Below, piece by piece: positions 56,383 to 63,965 of a stretch of DNA of 64,000 bases. The translations under genes were made by a program, and so were the position numbers. The DNA is from Gammaproteobacteria bacterium (lineage in GTDB: Bacteria; Pseudomonadota; Gammaproteobacteria; Tenderiales; Tenderiaceae): positions 62,001-126,000 of the forward strand of contig JACQEP010000004.1 in assembly GCA_016200485.1 (NCBI GenBank). Reading direction: 5' to 3'. The notes under the pieces were generated by a model. It did not search any database. It was not told where the DNA came from and saw only the letters and a list, made by a program, of their open reading frames with translations. The first letter of the stretch is position 1, and each line of letters opens with the position of its first letter.

Positions 56383-56787
56383 TTATTCACCACCTTTGAT
56401 CGCTTGCTTCAGAGTACTGATCCGACCTTCTATAAAGGTTAACGTCGCTTGATATTCGACTGCATTTTTGGCAAAAGCCGCCTGCTCCACTTGGCTCTCA
56501 ACGGTATTGCCATCAAGTGCCGCCTGAAATGGAACCCGATATCTAATGCCATCGTGCTGCACAGAGGAAGCGGTATCTGAAATATGTCCTTCTCTTGTAG
56601 CCGAAAGGCCGACGCTCGATTGACCTGATTGCGCTTGTTTTAATGCCGTTGAAAAATCGATATCACGCGCTTTGTACCCAGGCGTATCTGAGTTCGCAAT
56701 GTTCGCTGCGATTATTTCCGAACGTTGCGCCCGCAGTTTCAATGCGGTTTCATGCACACCAAACATATTGTCTAGACTGAATATCAT
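56383..56787 (-). CDS. flgB: Proximal rod protein FlgB
   Basis: This 134-residue rod protein includes ALKLRAQRSEIIAANIANSD and TPGYKARDIDFSTALKQA. ATG 56787 has GAGG six bases upstream and is preferred over ATG 56799, which lies within that ribosome site. It is first in the flgB-L operon, behind a strong sigma54 promoter. Confidence 0.96.
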   Translation of the reverse strand: MIFSLDNMFGVHETALKLRAQRSEIIAANIANSDTPGYKARDIDFSTALKQAQSGQSSVGLSATREGHISDTASSVQHDGIRYRVPFQAALDGNTVESQVEQAAFAKNAVEYQATLTFIEGRISTLKQAIKGGE

Positions 56788-56821
56788 GCAATGCCTCATA
56801 TGGTCCTATAGACATTACATG

Positions 56822-56837
56822 AGCAATTGTCATGCCA
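56822..56837 (-). promoter_or_regulatory. Sigma54 promoter candidate for the flgBCDEFGHIJKL operon
   Basis: The minus strand reads TGGCATG-ACAA-TTGCT, one transition from consensus in the -24 box, about 35 bases before the flgB start. Confidence 0.87.
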
Positions 56838-56965
56838 ACTACAATTATTTATTAAATAACAATTAGTTATGAATTTACAAGCATTTTTGACAGGCGCAAG
56901 CGGCAAAGTCCTGCCATGCCAACGGCAATGAATCCCACAACGATTGATTTACAACCAGAGATGAC

Positions 56966-57853
56966 TCAACTACGTCGCATTGCGACGCCAGGCGTGTAAC
57001 CTGATTTTGAAGGGTTTGGTACATCTTTTAATTGATAAACTATTCCGCCTTCATGACGCACTGTATCAAAGGCATCGGAATAACTGGCCAAAGTTTCCGT
57101 GGACCCCATAAATAAATATCCACCTGGTACCAGCGCTTGCGCCATGCGTGACAAAATATCACGCTTGAGTTCGGTCGAAAAATAGATCAGCACATTGCGG
57201 CAAAATATGATCTGGAATTTCCCAAGGGATGCATAACTGTTCATCAAATTTATCTCTGTGAACTTTATACGCTTCTTGAGCTCGTCCTTTACTTCCCACA
57301 TATCGCCCGCCTTTCTAAAAAAGCGTTCACGCCGTTCCTGGGAAAGGCCGCGGGATAATGCAAGATTGTCATACCGGCCAGTCCTCGCCATTTCCAGCAT
57401 AGTTGGCGATATGTCAGTTGCAGTAATTTGAATATTATCAGTCAGACTTCCTGGCCGTAGCGCAAGATATTCCTGCAAAATCATGCTAATAGAATATGGC
57501 TCTTGACCAGATGAACACGCTGCTGACCAGATTTTGACCTGTGACGGCCTCGCTTTGGCGACATTCGGAAACACAAGGTCTTTAAGCAGTGCATAGGGAT
57601 GATTGTCACGAAACCAGAAGGTTTCGTTGGTGGTCATAGCATCGACAATGCGCTCTCGTAACCCGGATCGTGGATCGCGTTTCATTTGCGTGATCAGCTC
57701 GCCAACGGAGACGACATTGAGTTCTTTTAATAGCCTATTTAACCGGCTGGCAACCAGATAGTGCTTGTTTTCGCCCAGAACGATTCCACAGGCCTCTTCA
57801 AGAAAGATCCTAAACGATTCGTAATCCTGAGCAGAAATAGATTGATTCGTCAC
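56966..57853 (-). CDS. cheR: Chemoreceptor methyltransferase CheR (cheV-linked)
   Basis: This second CheR has about 295 residues. It begins near ISAQDYESFRIFLEEACGIV and contains the SAM-binding motifs VKIWSAACSSGQEPYSISMI, ITATDISPTMLEMARTG and FQIIFCRNVLIYFSTELKRD. GTG 57853 follows AGGGG at five bases and aligns with Pseudomonas CheR; an in-frame start at 57871 is possible. It sits after cheV, upstream of flgB, the arrangement seen in Pseudomonas and Vibrio flagellar regions. Confidence 0.94.
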   Translation of the reverse strand: MTNQSISAQDYESFRIFLEEACGIVLGENKHYLVASRLNRLLKELNVVSVGELITQMKRDPRSGLRERIVDAMTTNETFWFRDNHPYALLKDLVFPNVAKARPSQVKIWSAACSSGQEPYSISMILQEYLALRPGSLTDNIQITATDISPTMLEMARTGRYDNLALSRGLSQERRERFFRKAGDMWEVKDELKKRIKFTEINLMNSYASLGKFQIIFCRNVLIYFSTELKRDILSRMAQALVPGGYLFMGSTETLASYSDAFDTVRHEGGIVYQLKDVPNPSKSGYTPGVAMRRS

Positions 57854-57926
57854 GCGCACCCCTGAATGCAATTATATAACTCTCTATTTTCTGTGCTCAA
57901 TGTCTTAGATTGGCTCAAATCTAATA

Positions 57927-58868
57927 TTAGCCATTGGCGCGCGATTGCACAAACTCCCGCACCCGCTGCAACACCTCGCCGGCCAATTCATCCGGTTTAA
58001 ACTTTGGCACAAATTTGTCAGCCCCGACTTTTTGCACCATTGCCAAATTGAATGTCCCACTCAACGAGGTATGCAGCAAAACATACAGCTTCTGTAAGCG
58101 GCTATCCTTGCGAATCTCAATGGTGAGCGTATAACCATCCATTTCTGGCATCTCAACATCCGACAGGACCATCGCCAGTCTATCCAACCGCTCATCTTGA
58201 GTTTCAGCCCATTCCTGAAGCATTTTTAGCGCTTCCCGACCATTCGTTGCCAACGTACACTGTAATCCCAACTGATCCAGTGTACGCTTAATCTGATTAC
58301 GGGCAACGCTGGAATCGTCAACGACCAGGATATGCTGTTCACTCAATGACGACTCAACAGAATCAGTCACCTCTTTTGAAACCTCGGTCGAAGCCTGCGT
58401 CACTTCGGCCAGCACCTTCTCCACATCGATAATTTCAACTAATTCATTATCGATTCGGGTCACTGCTGTCAGGTAACTATCTTTGCCCGATCCCTTCGGC
58501 GGCGGCAGGATCTCTTCCCAATTTAAATTCACGATCCGTTCGACAGCACCCACCAGAAATGCCTGAGTCGAACGGTTATACTCGGTCACGATCATAAAAC
58601 ACTTGCTGGTATCCCCGATCGCACCCGCACCAATCGCCATGCTTAGATCCATCACGGGAATGGTTTTGCCACGCATCGTCGCCACCCCTCGTACCACAGG
58701 ATGTGAATGCGGAATTTGTGTCAGTGCCGGGCACTGCAATACTTCCTGTACCTTGAATACATTGATTCCGAACCGTTGTTTGCCACGTAGACGAAAAGTA
58801 AGCAATTCCAAACGGTTATGGCCAGCCAACTGCGTTCGCTGATCAACCGAATCAATTACACCCGCCAT
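57927..58868 (-). CDS. cheV: Chemotaxis protein CheV (CheW-receiver fusion)
   Basis: The 313 residues comprise an N-terminal CheW domain (to about residue 160: RFGINVFKVQEVLQCPALTQ, GVATMRGKTIPVMDLSMAIG) and a C-terminal receiver (about residues 180-310) with HILVVDDSSVARNQ, the phosphoacceptor in VLSDVEMPEMDGY and KFVPKFKPDELA. It couples receptors to CheA and tunes adaptation. It has a sigma28-type promoter with a perfect palindrome at the expected start site. Confidence 0.96.
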   Translation of the reverse strand: MAGVIDSVDQRTQLAGHNRLELLTFRLRGKQRFGINVFKVQEVLQCPALTQIPHSHPVVRGVATMRGKTIPVMDLSMAIGAGAIGDTSKCFMIVTEYNRSTQAFLVGAVERIVNLNWEEILPPPKGSGKDSYLTAVTRIDNELVEIIDVEKVLAEVTQASTEVSKEVTDSVESSLSEQHILVVDDSSVARNQIKRTLDQLGLQCTLATNGREALKMLQEWAETQDERLDRLAMVLSDVEMPEMDGYTLTIEIRKDSRLQKLYVLLHTSLSGTFNLAMVQKVGADKFVPKFKPDELAGEVLQRVREFVQSRANG

Positions 58869-58898
58869 GATAATGCCCCTAAGAAGTTATAAGAATGG

Positions 58899-58914
58899 GA
58901 TTTTCATGAAAATC
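58899..58914. repeat. Perfect 16-bp palindrome at the cheV transcription start region
   Basis: The sequence GATTTTCATGAAAATC is its own reverse complement. It begins immediately downstream of the cheV sigma28 -10 box (58915-58922), where a repressor operator would block initiation, and it would also form a hairpin in the leader. No known operator was recognised. Confidence 0.6.
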
Positions 58915-58941
58915 TTATCGACCTACCGGGTTTAATCTTGA
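58915..58941 (-). promoter_or_regulatory. Sigma28 (FliA) promoter candidate for cheV-cheR
   Basis: The minus strand reads TCAAGATT, 11 bases, GTCGATAA, against TAAAGTTT-N11-GCCGATAA (13 of 16 matches), about 50 bases before the cheV ATG. Confidence 0.82.
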
Positions 58942-58956
58942 GCCCCAATAACCCGG
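58926..58956. repeat. Inverted repeat in the cheV-flgA divergent promoter region
   Basis: Perfect 7-bp arms CCGGGTT (58926-58932) and AACCCGG (58950-58956) are 24 bp apart start to start. One arm lies inside the spacer of the cheV sigma28 promoter; the other overlaps the -24 box of the flgA sigma54 promoter. This is a candidate shared operator, by position only. Confidence 0.5.
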
Positions 58957-58969
58957 CACGGGTCTTGCT
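58954..58969 (+). promoter_or_regulatory. Sigma54 promoter candidate for flgA
   Basis: The plus strand reads CGGCACG-GGTC-TTGCT, one base from consensus, about 40 bases before flgA. It is nearly identical to the fliD site. Confidence 0.87.
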
Positions 58970-59009
58970 TAACAATCTTTGACAGATTCATAGCTCAAAG
59001 TGGGTATTT

Positions 59010-59711
59010 GTGAAGATAAAACTATTAACAATGATTTTGTTGCTGGGCAACAGCCTCCCAGGGGCTGCTGACTCCGTAAGCATACAGCCCCTTGATCTCA
59101 TCCAGGCACAAGCTAAAACCTTTGTTGAACAAAGCCTTGGTTCTATCCCCGGTCGCCATGAGGTGGCCGCTGGCGGCCTCGATCCTCGATTAAGGCTTCC
59201 CAGTTGCAGCACCCCGCTACAAACTGAATTTCTATCCCCGCAACGCAAGAGCGGCAACACTACCGTCAGTGTCAGTTGCCGCAGCGGCAAGACTTGGACT
59301 ATTCACTTGCCGGTCACCGTAAAATCCTTTGTTCAAATTGCGGTTGCCAATCGCCCAGTCGCCAGAAACACACCCATACAGTTCAGTGATATCAGGCTCG
59401 ATGAACGGGATGTCTCACCTCTGGCAAGCGGCTATTACACGGATATTCAATCCTTGGTGGGCAAGATCTCTAAACGCCCCCTCAGTGATAGCACCGTCAT
59501 CACTCCTAGCGACCTGGATACCCAGAAAATTATTCGTCGCGGCAACCGCGTCACTATTATTGCTGAAGGTGAATCTTTCTCAATTCGCATGGAAGGCACT
59601 GCTTTGAGTGATGCGACTGAGGGCGAGCAAATTCCTGTGGAGAACTTATCTTCTCAACGTAAAATCGAGGCCACTGCTGTCGCCGCAGGATTGGTAAAAG
59701 TACCGATGTAA
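59010..59711 (+). CDS. flgA: Flagellar P-ring assembly chaperone FlgA
   Basis: The 233-residue periplasmic protein starts at GTG 59010 with a signal peptide ending near GAADS. The C-terminal SAF-like region has VAVANRPVARNTPIQFSDI-type spacing (ARNTPIQFSDIRLDERDV) and RGNRVTIIAEGESFSIRMEG, the FlgA pattern. It is needed for FlgI assembly. An internal ATG at 59031 would shorten the signal peptide too far. Confidence 0.94.
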   Translation: MKIKLLTMILLLGNSLPGAADSVSIQPLDLIQAQAKTFVEQSLGSIPGRHEVAAGGLDPRLRLPSCSTPLQTEFLSPQRKSGNTTVSVSCRSGKTWTIHLPVTVKSFVQIAVANRPVARNTPIQFSDIRLDERDVSPLASGYYTDIQSLVGKISKRPLSDSTVITPSDLDTQKIIRRGNRVTIIAEGESFSIRMEGTALSDATEGEQIPVENLSSQRKIEATAVAAGLVKVPM

Positions 59712-59757
59712 CAAATAGTTAAATCTACATTACTGTTCATGAAGAGAGATAAGCTCC

Positions 59758-59785
59758 TCAAGTTTTATCTCCCTAAAGTCGATAT
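59758..59785 (+). promoter_or_regulatory. Sigma28 (FliA) promoter candidate for flgM
   Basis: The plus strand reads TCAAGTTT, 12 bases, GTCGATAT, very close to the fliC promoter including the 12-base spacing. It is about 37 bases before the flgM ATG. It would give the anti-sigma factor a feedback promoter driven by the factor it inhibits. Confidence 0.82.
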
Positions 59786-59821
59786 AAAATGTATGAATTT
59801 TTTGCGTAGGAGAAGTTAGAA

Positions 59822-60145
59822 ATGGCCATAGAGATATCTGGTAACGTCTCAAGCCCGTCGCAAAACACCACAGAGGCGAGCCAAGTTCAAAAACAGCAGG
59901 CTGCACAAACCACAAAACCTACTGTTGAACCCACTCGTTCTCAGGAAGATCGAGTCACTGTGACTGACACTGCGGCACAACTACAAGCTCTGGAAAAAGT
60001 AATCGCCAAAGAGCCGGCTGTTAATCTACAAAAAGTCGATGACGTGCGCGCAGCAGTCAATAACAAACAATACGACATCAATCCCGAACGCGTCGCCGAT
60101 AAAATGTTGAATTTTGAAGGCGCCCTTAATAATGCCCGTGGTTAA
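59822..60145 (+). CDS. flgM: Anti-sigma28 factor FlgM
   Basis: The 107-residue protein has a disordered Gln/Thr-rich N-terminal half and the conserved C-terminal FliA-binding helices, VDDVRAAVNNKQYDINPERV and ADKMLNFEGAL. FlgM holds FliA inactive until exported after hook completion. It is 21 nt before flgN. Confidence 0.95.
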   Translation: MAIEISGNVSSPSQNTTEASQVQKQQAAQTTKPTVEPTRSQEDRVTVTDTAAQLQALEKVIAKEPAVNLQKVDDVRAAVNNKQYDINPERVADKMLNFEGALNNARG

Positions 60146-60166
60146 TAAAGAGCAAAGGAGTCATTA

Positions 60167-60661
60167 ATGACAGCCGCCAAGGACACTGGCCTGACTATGG
60201 AGAAAGTAATCCTCCAGCAAATTGCTGCCACTGAAGAAATGGCAAAGATTCTTATTGATGAAAATCAGGCGCTGATTAAACGCGATATCTCTGCGATTGA
60301 ACAATATACTCAGTTCAAAAATGAATTGAGCGAGACCCTGGCGACACTGACGCTTCAGCAACATCAATTACTCACCAAGGCTGGGCTATCACTGTCGCGA
60401 AGCGGAATAGATCAGTTTATTGCCAGTGCACCTCGGGCTGAAAAACAACGCTTACACGACACCTTCCTGACCTTGAATCAGTTACTAGAACAATGCCAGC
60501 GCCAAAATCTCATCAACGGCAATATCATTGCCGCCAACCGCCAGGCCGCCGAAATGGCACTGGCCATCCTTCGTGGCCAAAACCAACGCAACCCAACCCT
60601 TTACAACGCCAACGGACAAACCCCTCCGGCCGATCAAAGCAGTACTCTGGCCAAAGCCTAA
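60167..60661 (+). CDS. flgN: FlgK/FlgL export chaperone FlgN
   Basis: The 164-residue helical protein has the FlgN-type segment EKVILQQIAATEEMAKILID and, near the C-terminus, QRQNLINGNIIAANRQAAEM and ILRGQNQRNPTLYNANGQ, the conserved FlgN end. It delivers FlgK and FlgL to the export gate. Confidence 0.93.
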   Translation: MTAAKDTGLTMEKVILQQIAATEEMAKILIDENQALIKRDISAIEQYTQFKNELSETLATLTLQQHQLLTKAGLSLSRSGIDQFIASAPRAEKQRLHDTFLTLNQLLEQCQRQNLINGNIIAANRQAAEMALAILRGQNQRNPTLYNANGQTPPADQSSTLAKA

Positions 60662-60734
60662 GTAATCGGGCTAAGATAGGCCCTGAACATCACCATGATT
60701 TCGGTGACTTTATTGGGTATTGTCTGGTGAATCG

Positions 60735-61463
60735 ATGGAGCAGCTGACTGATCAAATCCGCATTAAGGGCTTTCTAAAGCGCCTCTTTACCCAGCGTGCG
60801 CTGCTGACCCTTAAACTCTTTGATCGCCCTGAAGAATTTATCTCCATGGTTATTGGGTTGGACCCCGAGCAAAACCGGTTCATGATCGATGCACTACAGC
60901 CGGACCTCGGTAACAATCTTTTAGGCCAAATCGGCAAGGTTATGATCAGGGGTACTTTCGAGGGTATCAACCTCAGTTTTGAAGCCAACCTCATCGAAAC
61001 CAAGTTAGAGAACAATCTTCCTCTCCATGTCCTGGCAATCCCCAACGTAATGGACTATTTACAGCGCCGAGAAGCCATCCGCATTAAACTCAGCGCTGCC
61101 CATCCCTACCCTGTTGAATTACGCACAGAGGATAAAAAAATACCGGTGATTCATGGATTAATTCGCGATTTATCGGTGGGCGGTTTAGGTATTCAGGTGG
61201 ATAAAAAATTGCCCGCCCAAATAGAATCAGGACAGCATCTGGAATGCACCTTTCCTTTACCCCTGGACGTAAAACAGTCTATTCGCTGTGAGGTGATTAT
61301 TCGCGTCATCAAATCCCCGATTCCCGGGCAGTCACATTCGTTCCTGGGCATTCAATTTATCGACATGCTCAAACCCCAGCAACGTCTGCTCGAAAAGAGC
61401 ATCATGAACCTGCAGCGCTTGGCACAACAACGCCGCAACGGCGAAGAAGACGAAATGGATTAG
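60735..61463 (+). CDS. ycgR: Flagellar brake protein YcgR (c-di-GMP receptor)
   Basis: The 242-residue protein has an N-terminal YcgR domain (to about residue 105) and a C-terminal PilZ domain with the two c-di-GMP motifs, RREAIRIKL (RxxxR) and DLSVGGLGIQ (DxSxxG). Bound to c-di-GMP, YcgR slows the motor. ATG 60735 is preferred over TTG 60720. Together with flgM and flgN it forms a run that is common in gammaproteobacteria. Confidence 0.93.
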   Translation: MEQLTDQIRIKGFLKRLFTQRALLTLKLFDRPEEFISMVIGLDPEQNRFMIDALQPDLGNNLLGQIGKVMIRGTFEGINLSFEANLIETKLENNLPLHVLAIPNVMDYLQRREAIRIKLSAAHPYPVELRTEDKKIPVIHGLIRDLSVGGLGIQVDKKLPAQIESGQHLECTFPLPLDVKQSIRCEVIIRVIKSPIPGQSHSFLGIQFIDMLKPQQRLLEKSIMNLQRLAQQRRNGEEDEMD

Positions 61464-61477
61464 GTTTAACGGGGCTG

Positions 61478-61506
61478 TTTTCACGTCCCCTCCTGCTTGC
61501 TATACT
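61478..61506 (+). promoter_or_regulatory. Sigma70 promoter candidate for tRNA-Arg
   Basis: TTTTCA, 17 bases, TATACT. The -10 box has five of six consensus bases (TATAAT) and the -35 box four of six. The predicted start would be about 50 bases before the tRNA. Confidence 0.5.
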
Positions 61507-61561
61507 TAACCCACTGTTTGAATTGGTAATTCAGTCCGAGCCGATATTCAAAATCACATCC

Positions 61562-61637
61562 GCCCCGGTAGCTCAGTGTATAGAGCGATCCCCTCCTAAG
61601 GGATAGGTCGCAGGTTAGATTCCTGCTCTGGGCGCCA
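61562..61637 (+). tRNA. tRNA-Arg (anticodon CCU), unusual elbow
   Basis: 76 nt fold as a complete cloverleaf: acceptor GCCCCGG/TCTGGGC (one C-U mismatch at 5-68, one G-U at 7-66), D stem GCTC/GAGC, anticodon stem ATCCC/GGGAT with loop CTCCTAA (anticodon CCT), variable loop AGGTC, T stem GCAGG/CCTGC, and an encoded CCA. The D loop has T at position 19 (61579) and the T loop has A at 56 (61617), replacing the near-universal G19-C56 pair by a complementary U-A. It decodes AGG. Confidence 0.9.
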
Positions 61638-61794
61638 TATAACGTAACGGTATGTTATTATAAAAAATTGATTGTTTCTATTATATAGAAAATCGACTAT
61701 CATTTTCTAAGGCCATTTACCCATTACTGCCATGTTAAAACAGAGTCCTGCATATCAAGATACCGTCCCCAATACCGGCCACCAAGGCCCGGGG

Positions 61795-63450
61795 ATGTAC
61801 ATCTATAACCAATATGATCAGCGCGCCGTCGACGAGCGCGTCGCCCAGTTTCGCGATCAAACCCGTCGTTTTCTGGCGGGCGAACTCAGTAACGACGAAT
61901 TCATGACGTTGCGCCTGATGAATGGACTCTATGTCCAGCTCCATGCGCCGATGCTGCGTGTGGCCATACCTTATGGTTTGCTCTCTTCACGTCAGATGCG
62001 AATGCTGGCCCATATTGCCCGCAAATACGACAAGGGCTATGGCCATTTCACCACGCGCCAAAACATACAGTACAACTGGCCGCGCATCGAAGATGCACCG
62101 GACATCCTGGCGGATCTGGCTTCAGTGCAAATGCACGCCATCCAGACCAGTGGTAACTGCATTCGCAATGTCACCAGTGATCCTCTTGCCGGTGCCGCTG
62201 CAGACGAGATTGAAGACCCAAGACCGTATTGCGAAATCATTCGCCAGTGGTCCACCTTCCATCCGGAATTCGCCTATCTACCACGTAAATTCAAGATTGC
62301 CGTGACCGGCGCCAGCCATGATCGCGCGGCAACATTGGTACATGATATCGGTTTACGTTTAGTGCGCAACAACTCGGGGGAAGTCGGTTTTCAGGTGTTG
62401 GTCGGTGGTGGCCTGGGCCGGACCCCGATTCTGGCACAAACCATTCGTCCCTTTATCGAGAAAGAACATTTGCTTTCTTATCTCGAAGCGATTCTGCGGA
62501 TTTATAATCTCCACGGTCGCCGCGACAACAAATATAAGGCCCGCATCAAAATCCTGGTCCAAAGCCTGGGCATCGAACGCTTCCGCGAAAAGGTAGAAGC
62601 CGAGTGGCACAAGATCAAGGATCAGATGCAACTCGATGCACGCGAGATCGAGCGCGTCAAAGCCTTCTTCGCCCCACTGCCCTACGCCCCTGGTGCTGGC
62701 GATGACCGTGAAATCCTGGTCAAAGCCGGCACTGATGCGGCCTTTAATCGCTGGTTGAAATACAACGTTGCCGATCACAAGGTCAAAGGCTATCGCGTGG
62801 TCTTTATCGCCCTCAAGGCTACCGGCACACCGCCGGGCGATATCACCGATATCCAGATGGATGCTGTTGCCGAGCTTGCCGATCGTTACAGTTTTGGCCT
62901 GATCCGCGCCACGCATGATCAGAATCTGGTACTTACGGATGTCAAACACTCCGATCTTTACACGCTATGGCAGGCATTAGCGGCGCAAGAACTGGCCACA
63001 CCATGCATCGGTACCCTTGCCGACATGATCTGCTGCCCCGGTTCCGATTTTTGCGAACTGGCCAACGCCAGTTCCATCGATGTCGCACTGATGGTGCAGC
63101 AACGCTTTGAACAGCTCGATTATCTTTATGATTTAGGTGAGTTGCGACTGAAGATGTCGGGCTGCATGAATGGTTGCGGTCATCATGACATCGGCCACAT
63201 CGGCATCCTCGGCGTCGACAAGAAAGGTGAACATTGGTATCAGTTTTCACTCGGTGGCTTTGCCCTCAACGAGGGACGCTTGGGTGAACGTCTCGGCCGC
63301 TCCGTACCCAAAGCGGAAGTTGCCAATACTCTTGAGAAGCTCATGTGTGTCTATGTCGATAAGCGCGTAGAAGGAGAACGCTTCGTCGACACCTTCAACC
63401 GCATCGGCATCGAACCTTTCAAGGAACGGGTCTATGAAACAAATCATTAA
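61795..63450 (+). CDS. cysI: Nitrite/sulfite reductase hemoprotein (CysI-type)
   Basis: This siroheme and 4Fe-4S enzyme of the sulfite reductase family is about 551 residues from ATG 61795. The N-terminal ferredoxin-like halves include MLRVAIPYGLLSSRQMRML and YGHFTTRQNIQYNWP. The cofactor ligands lie in CCPGSDFC (C-x5-C) and SGCMNGCGHHDIG (C-x3-C). ATG 61795 aligns with the N-terminus of Pseudomonas homologues (MY.Y..YDQR) and has AAGG seven bases upstream; the frame is open to ATG 61732. It likely reduces sulfite to sulfide in assimilation, paired with the DUF934 gene. Confidence 0.93.
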   Translation: MYIYNQYDQRAVDERVAQFRDQTRRFLAGELSNDEFMTLRLMNGLYVQLHAPMLRVAIPYGLLSSRQMRMLAHIARKYDKGYGHFTTRQNIQYNWPRIEDAPDILADLASVQMHAIQTSGNCIRNVTSDPLAGAAADEIEDPRPYCEIIRQWSTFHPEFAYLPRKFKIAVTGASHDRAATLVHDIGLRLVRNNSGEVGFQVLVGGGLGRTPILAQTIRPFIEKEHLLSYLEAILRIYNLHGRRDNKYKARIKILVQSLGIERFREKVEAEWHKIKDQMQLDAREIERVKAFFAPLPYAPGAGDDREILVKAGTDAAFNRWLKYNVADHKVKGYRVVFIALKATGTPPGDITDIQMDAVAELADRYSFGLIRATHDQNLVLTDVKHSDLYTLWQALAAQELATPCIGTLADMICCPGSDFCELANASSIDVALMVQQRFEQLDYLYDLGELRLKMSGCMNGCGHHDIGHIGILGVDKKGEHWYQFSLGGFALNEGRLGERLGRSVPKAEVANTLEKLMCVYVDKRVEGERFVDTFNRIGIEPFKERVYETNH

Positions 63451-63925
63451 ACAGCGGCGGATCGTCGACGATCACTGGACCCTGGTTGCGCCGGAAACTG
63501 AAATTAGCAGCTTGCCAAGCGGTGACATCATCGTACCGCTGCGTCTTTGGCAAACTCACCGCTCCACGTTGGAACAACGCAGCGGCAAACTCGGCGTCTG
63601 TCTGACAGGTGACGATGACCTGGAAGCCATCGCGGCGGAAGTAACGCGTTTCCCTGTGATTGCGCTGAGCTTCCCCGTCTTCCGTGACGGCCGCGTCTAC
63701 TCGTTTGCGCGCCAGCTGCGCCAACAGTATGGCTATCGCGGCGAAATACGCGCGGTGGGTGAGGTACTGCGGGATCAGCTGCTCTATATGGAACGTGTGG
63801 GCTTTGATGCCTTTGAAGTACACCCGCGGCAGAATATTGAATCTGCCCTGGCGGCGTTTGACGAGCTGACAGTGAAATATCAGGCCAGCAGCGACGAACC
63901 CCGCCCCCTCTATCAGAGATATTAA
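63434..63925 (+). CDS. DUF934 protein, sulfite reductase partner
   Basis: This 163-residue protein overlaps the reductase gene by 17 nt, with AAGGA eight bases before its ATG. Family features are SGDIIVPLRLW, GVCLTGDDDLEAIA, FPVFRDGRVYSFARQLRQ and ERVGFDAFEVHP. DUF934 proteins are regularly encoded after this type of reductase and are presumed to assist sulfite reduction; the biochemical role is not established. Confidence 0.9.
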   Translation: MKQIIKQRRIVDDHWTLVAPETEISSLPSGDIIVPLRLWQTHRSTLEQRSGKLGVCLTGDDDLEAIAAEVTRFPVIALSFPVFRDGRVYSFARQLRQQYGYRGEIRAVGEVLRDQLLYMERVGFDAFEVHPRQNIESALAAFDELTVKYQASSDEPRPLYQRY

Positions 63926-63937
63926 AAGCCCCAAAAC

Positions 63938-63965
63938 AGACAGGCGGCCTTCTGGCCGCCTGTCT
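63938..63965 (+). terminator. Strong hairpin after the sulfite reductase pair
   Basis: AGACAGGCGGCC, loop TTCT, GGCCGCCTGTCT: a perfect 12-bp G+C-rich stem with a tetraloop, 12 nt after the DUF934 stop. The following sequence is only moderately T-rich (TTGGTTCCTTTCC), so termination may be imperfect. Confidence 0.8.

Noticed and set aside
61638-61731. Operator or attenuator upstream of the sulfite reductase gene
   Set aside because: A+T-rich short inverted repeats (TTTCTA/TAGAAA; ATAAC/GTTAT) are visible, but such repeats are expected by chance in this composition and match no site I know.
62359-62949. 196-codon minus-strand ORF opposite the sulfite reductase gene
   Set aside because: Antisense shadow of a strongly conserved gene, no ribosome site and no family resemblance.
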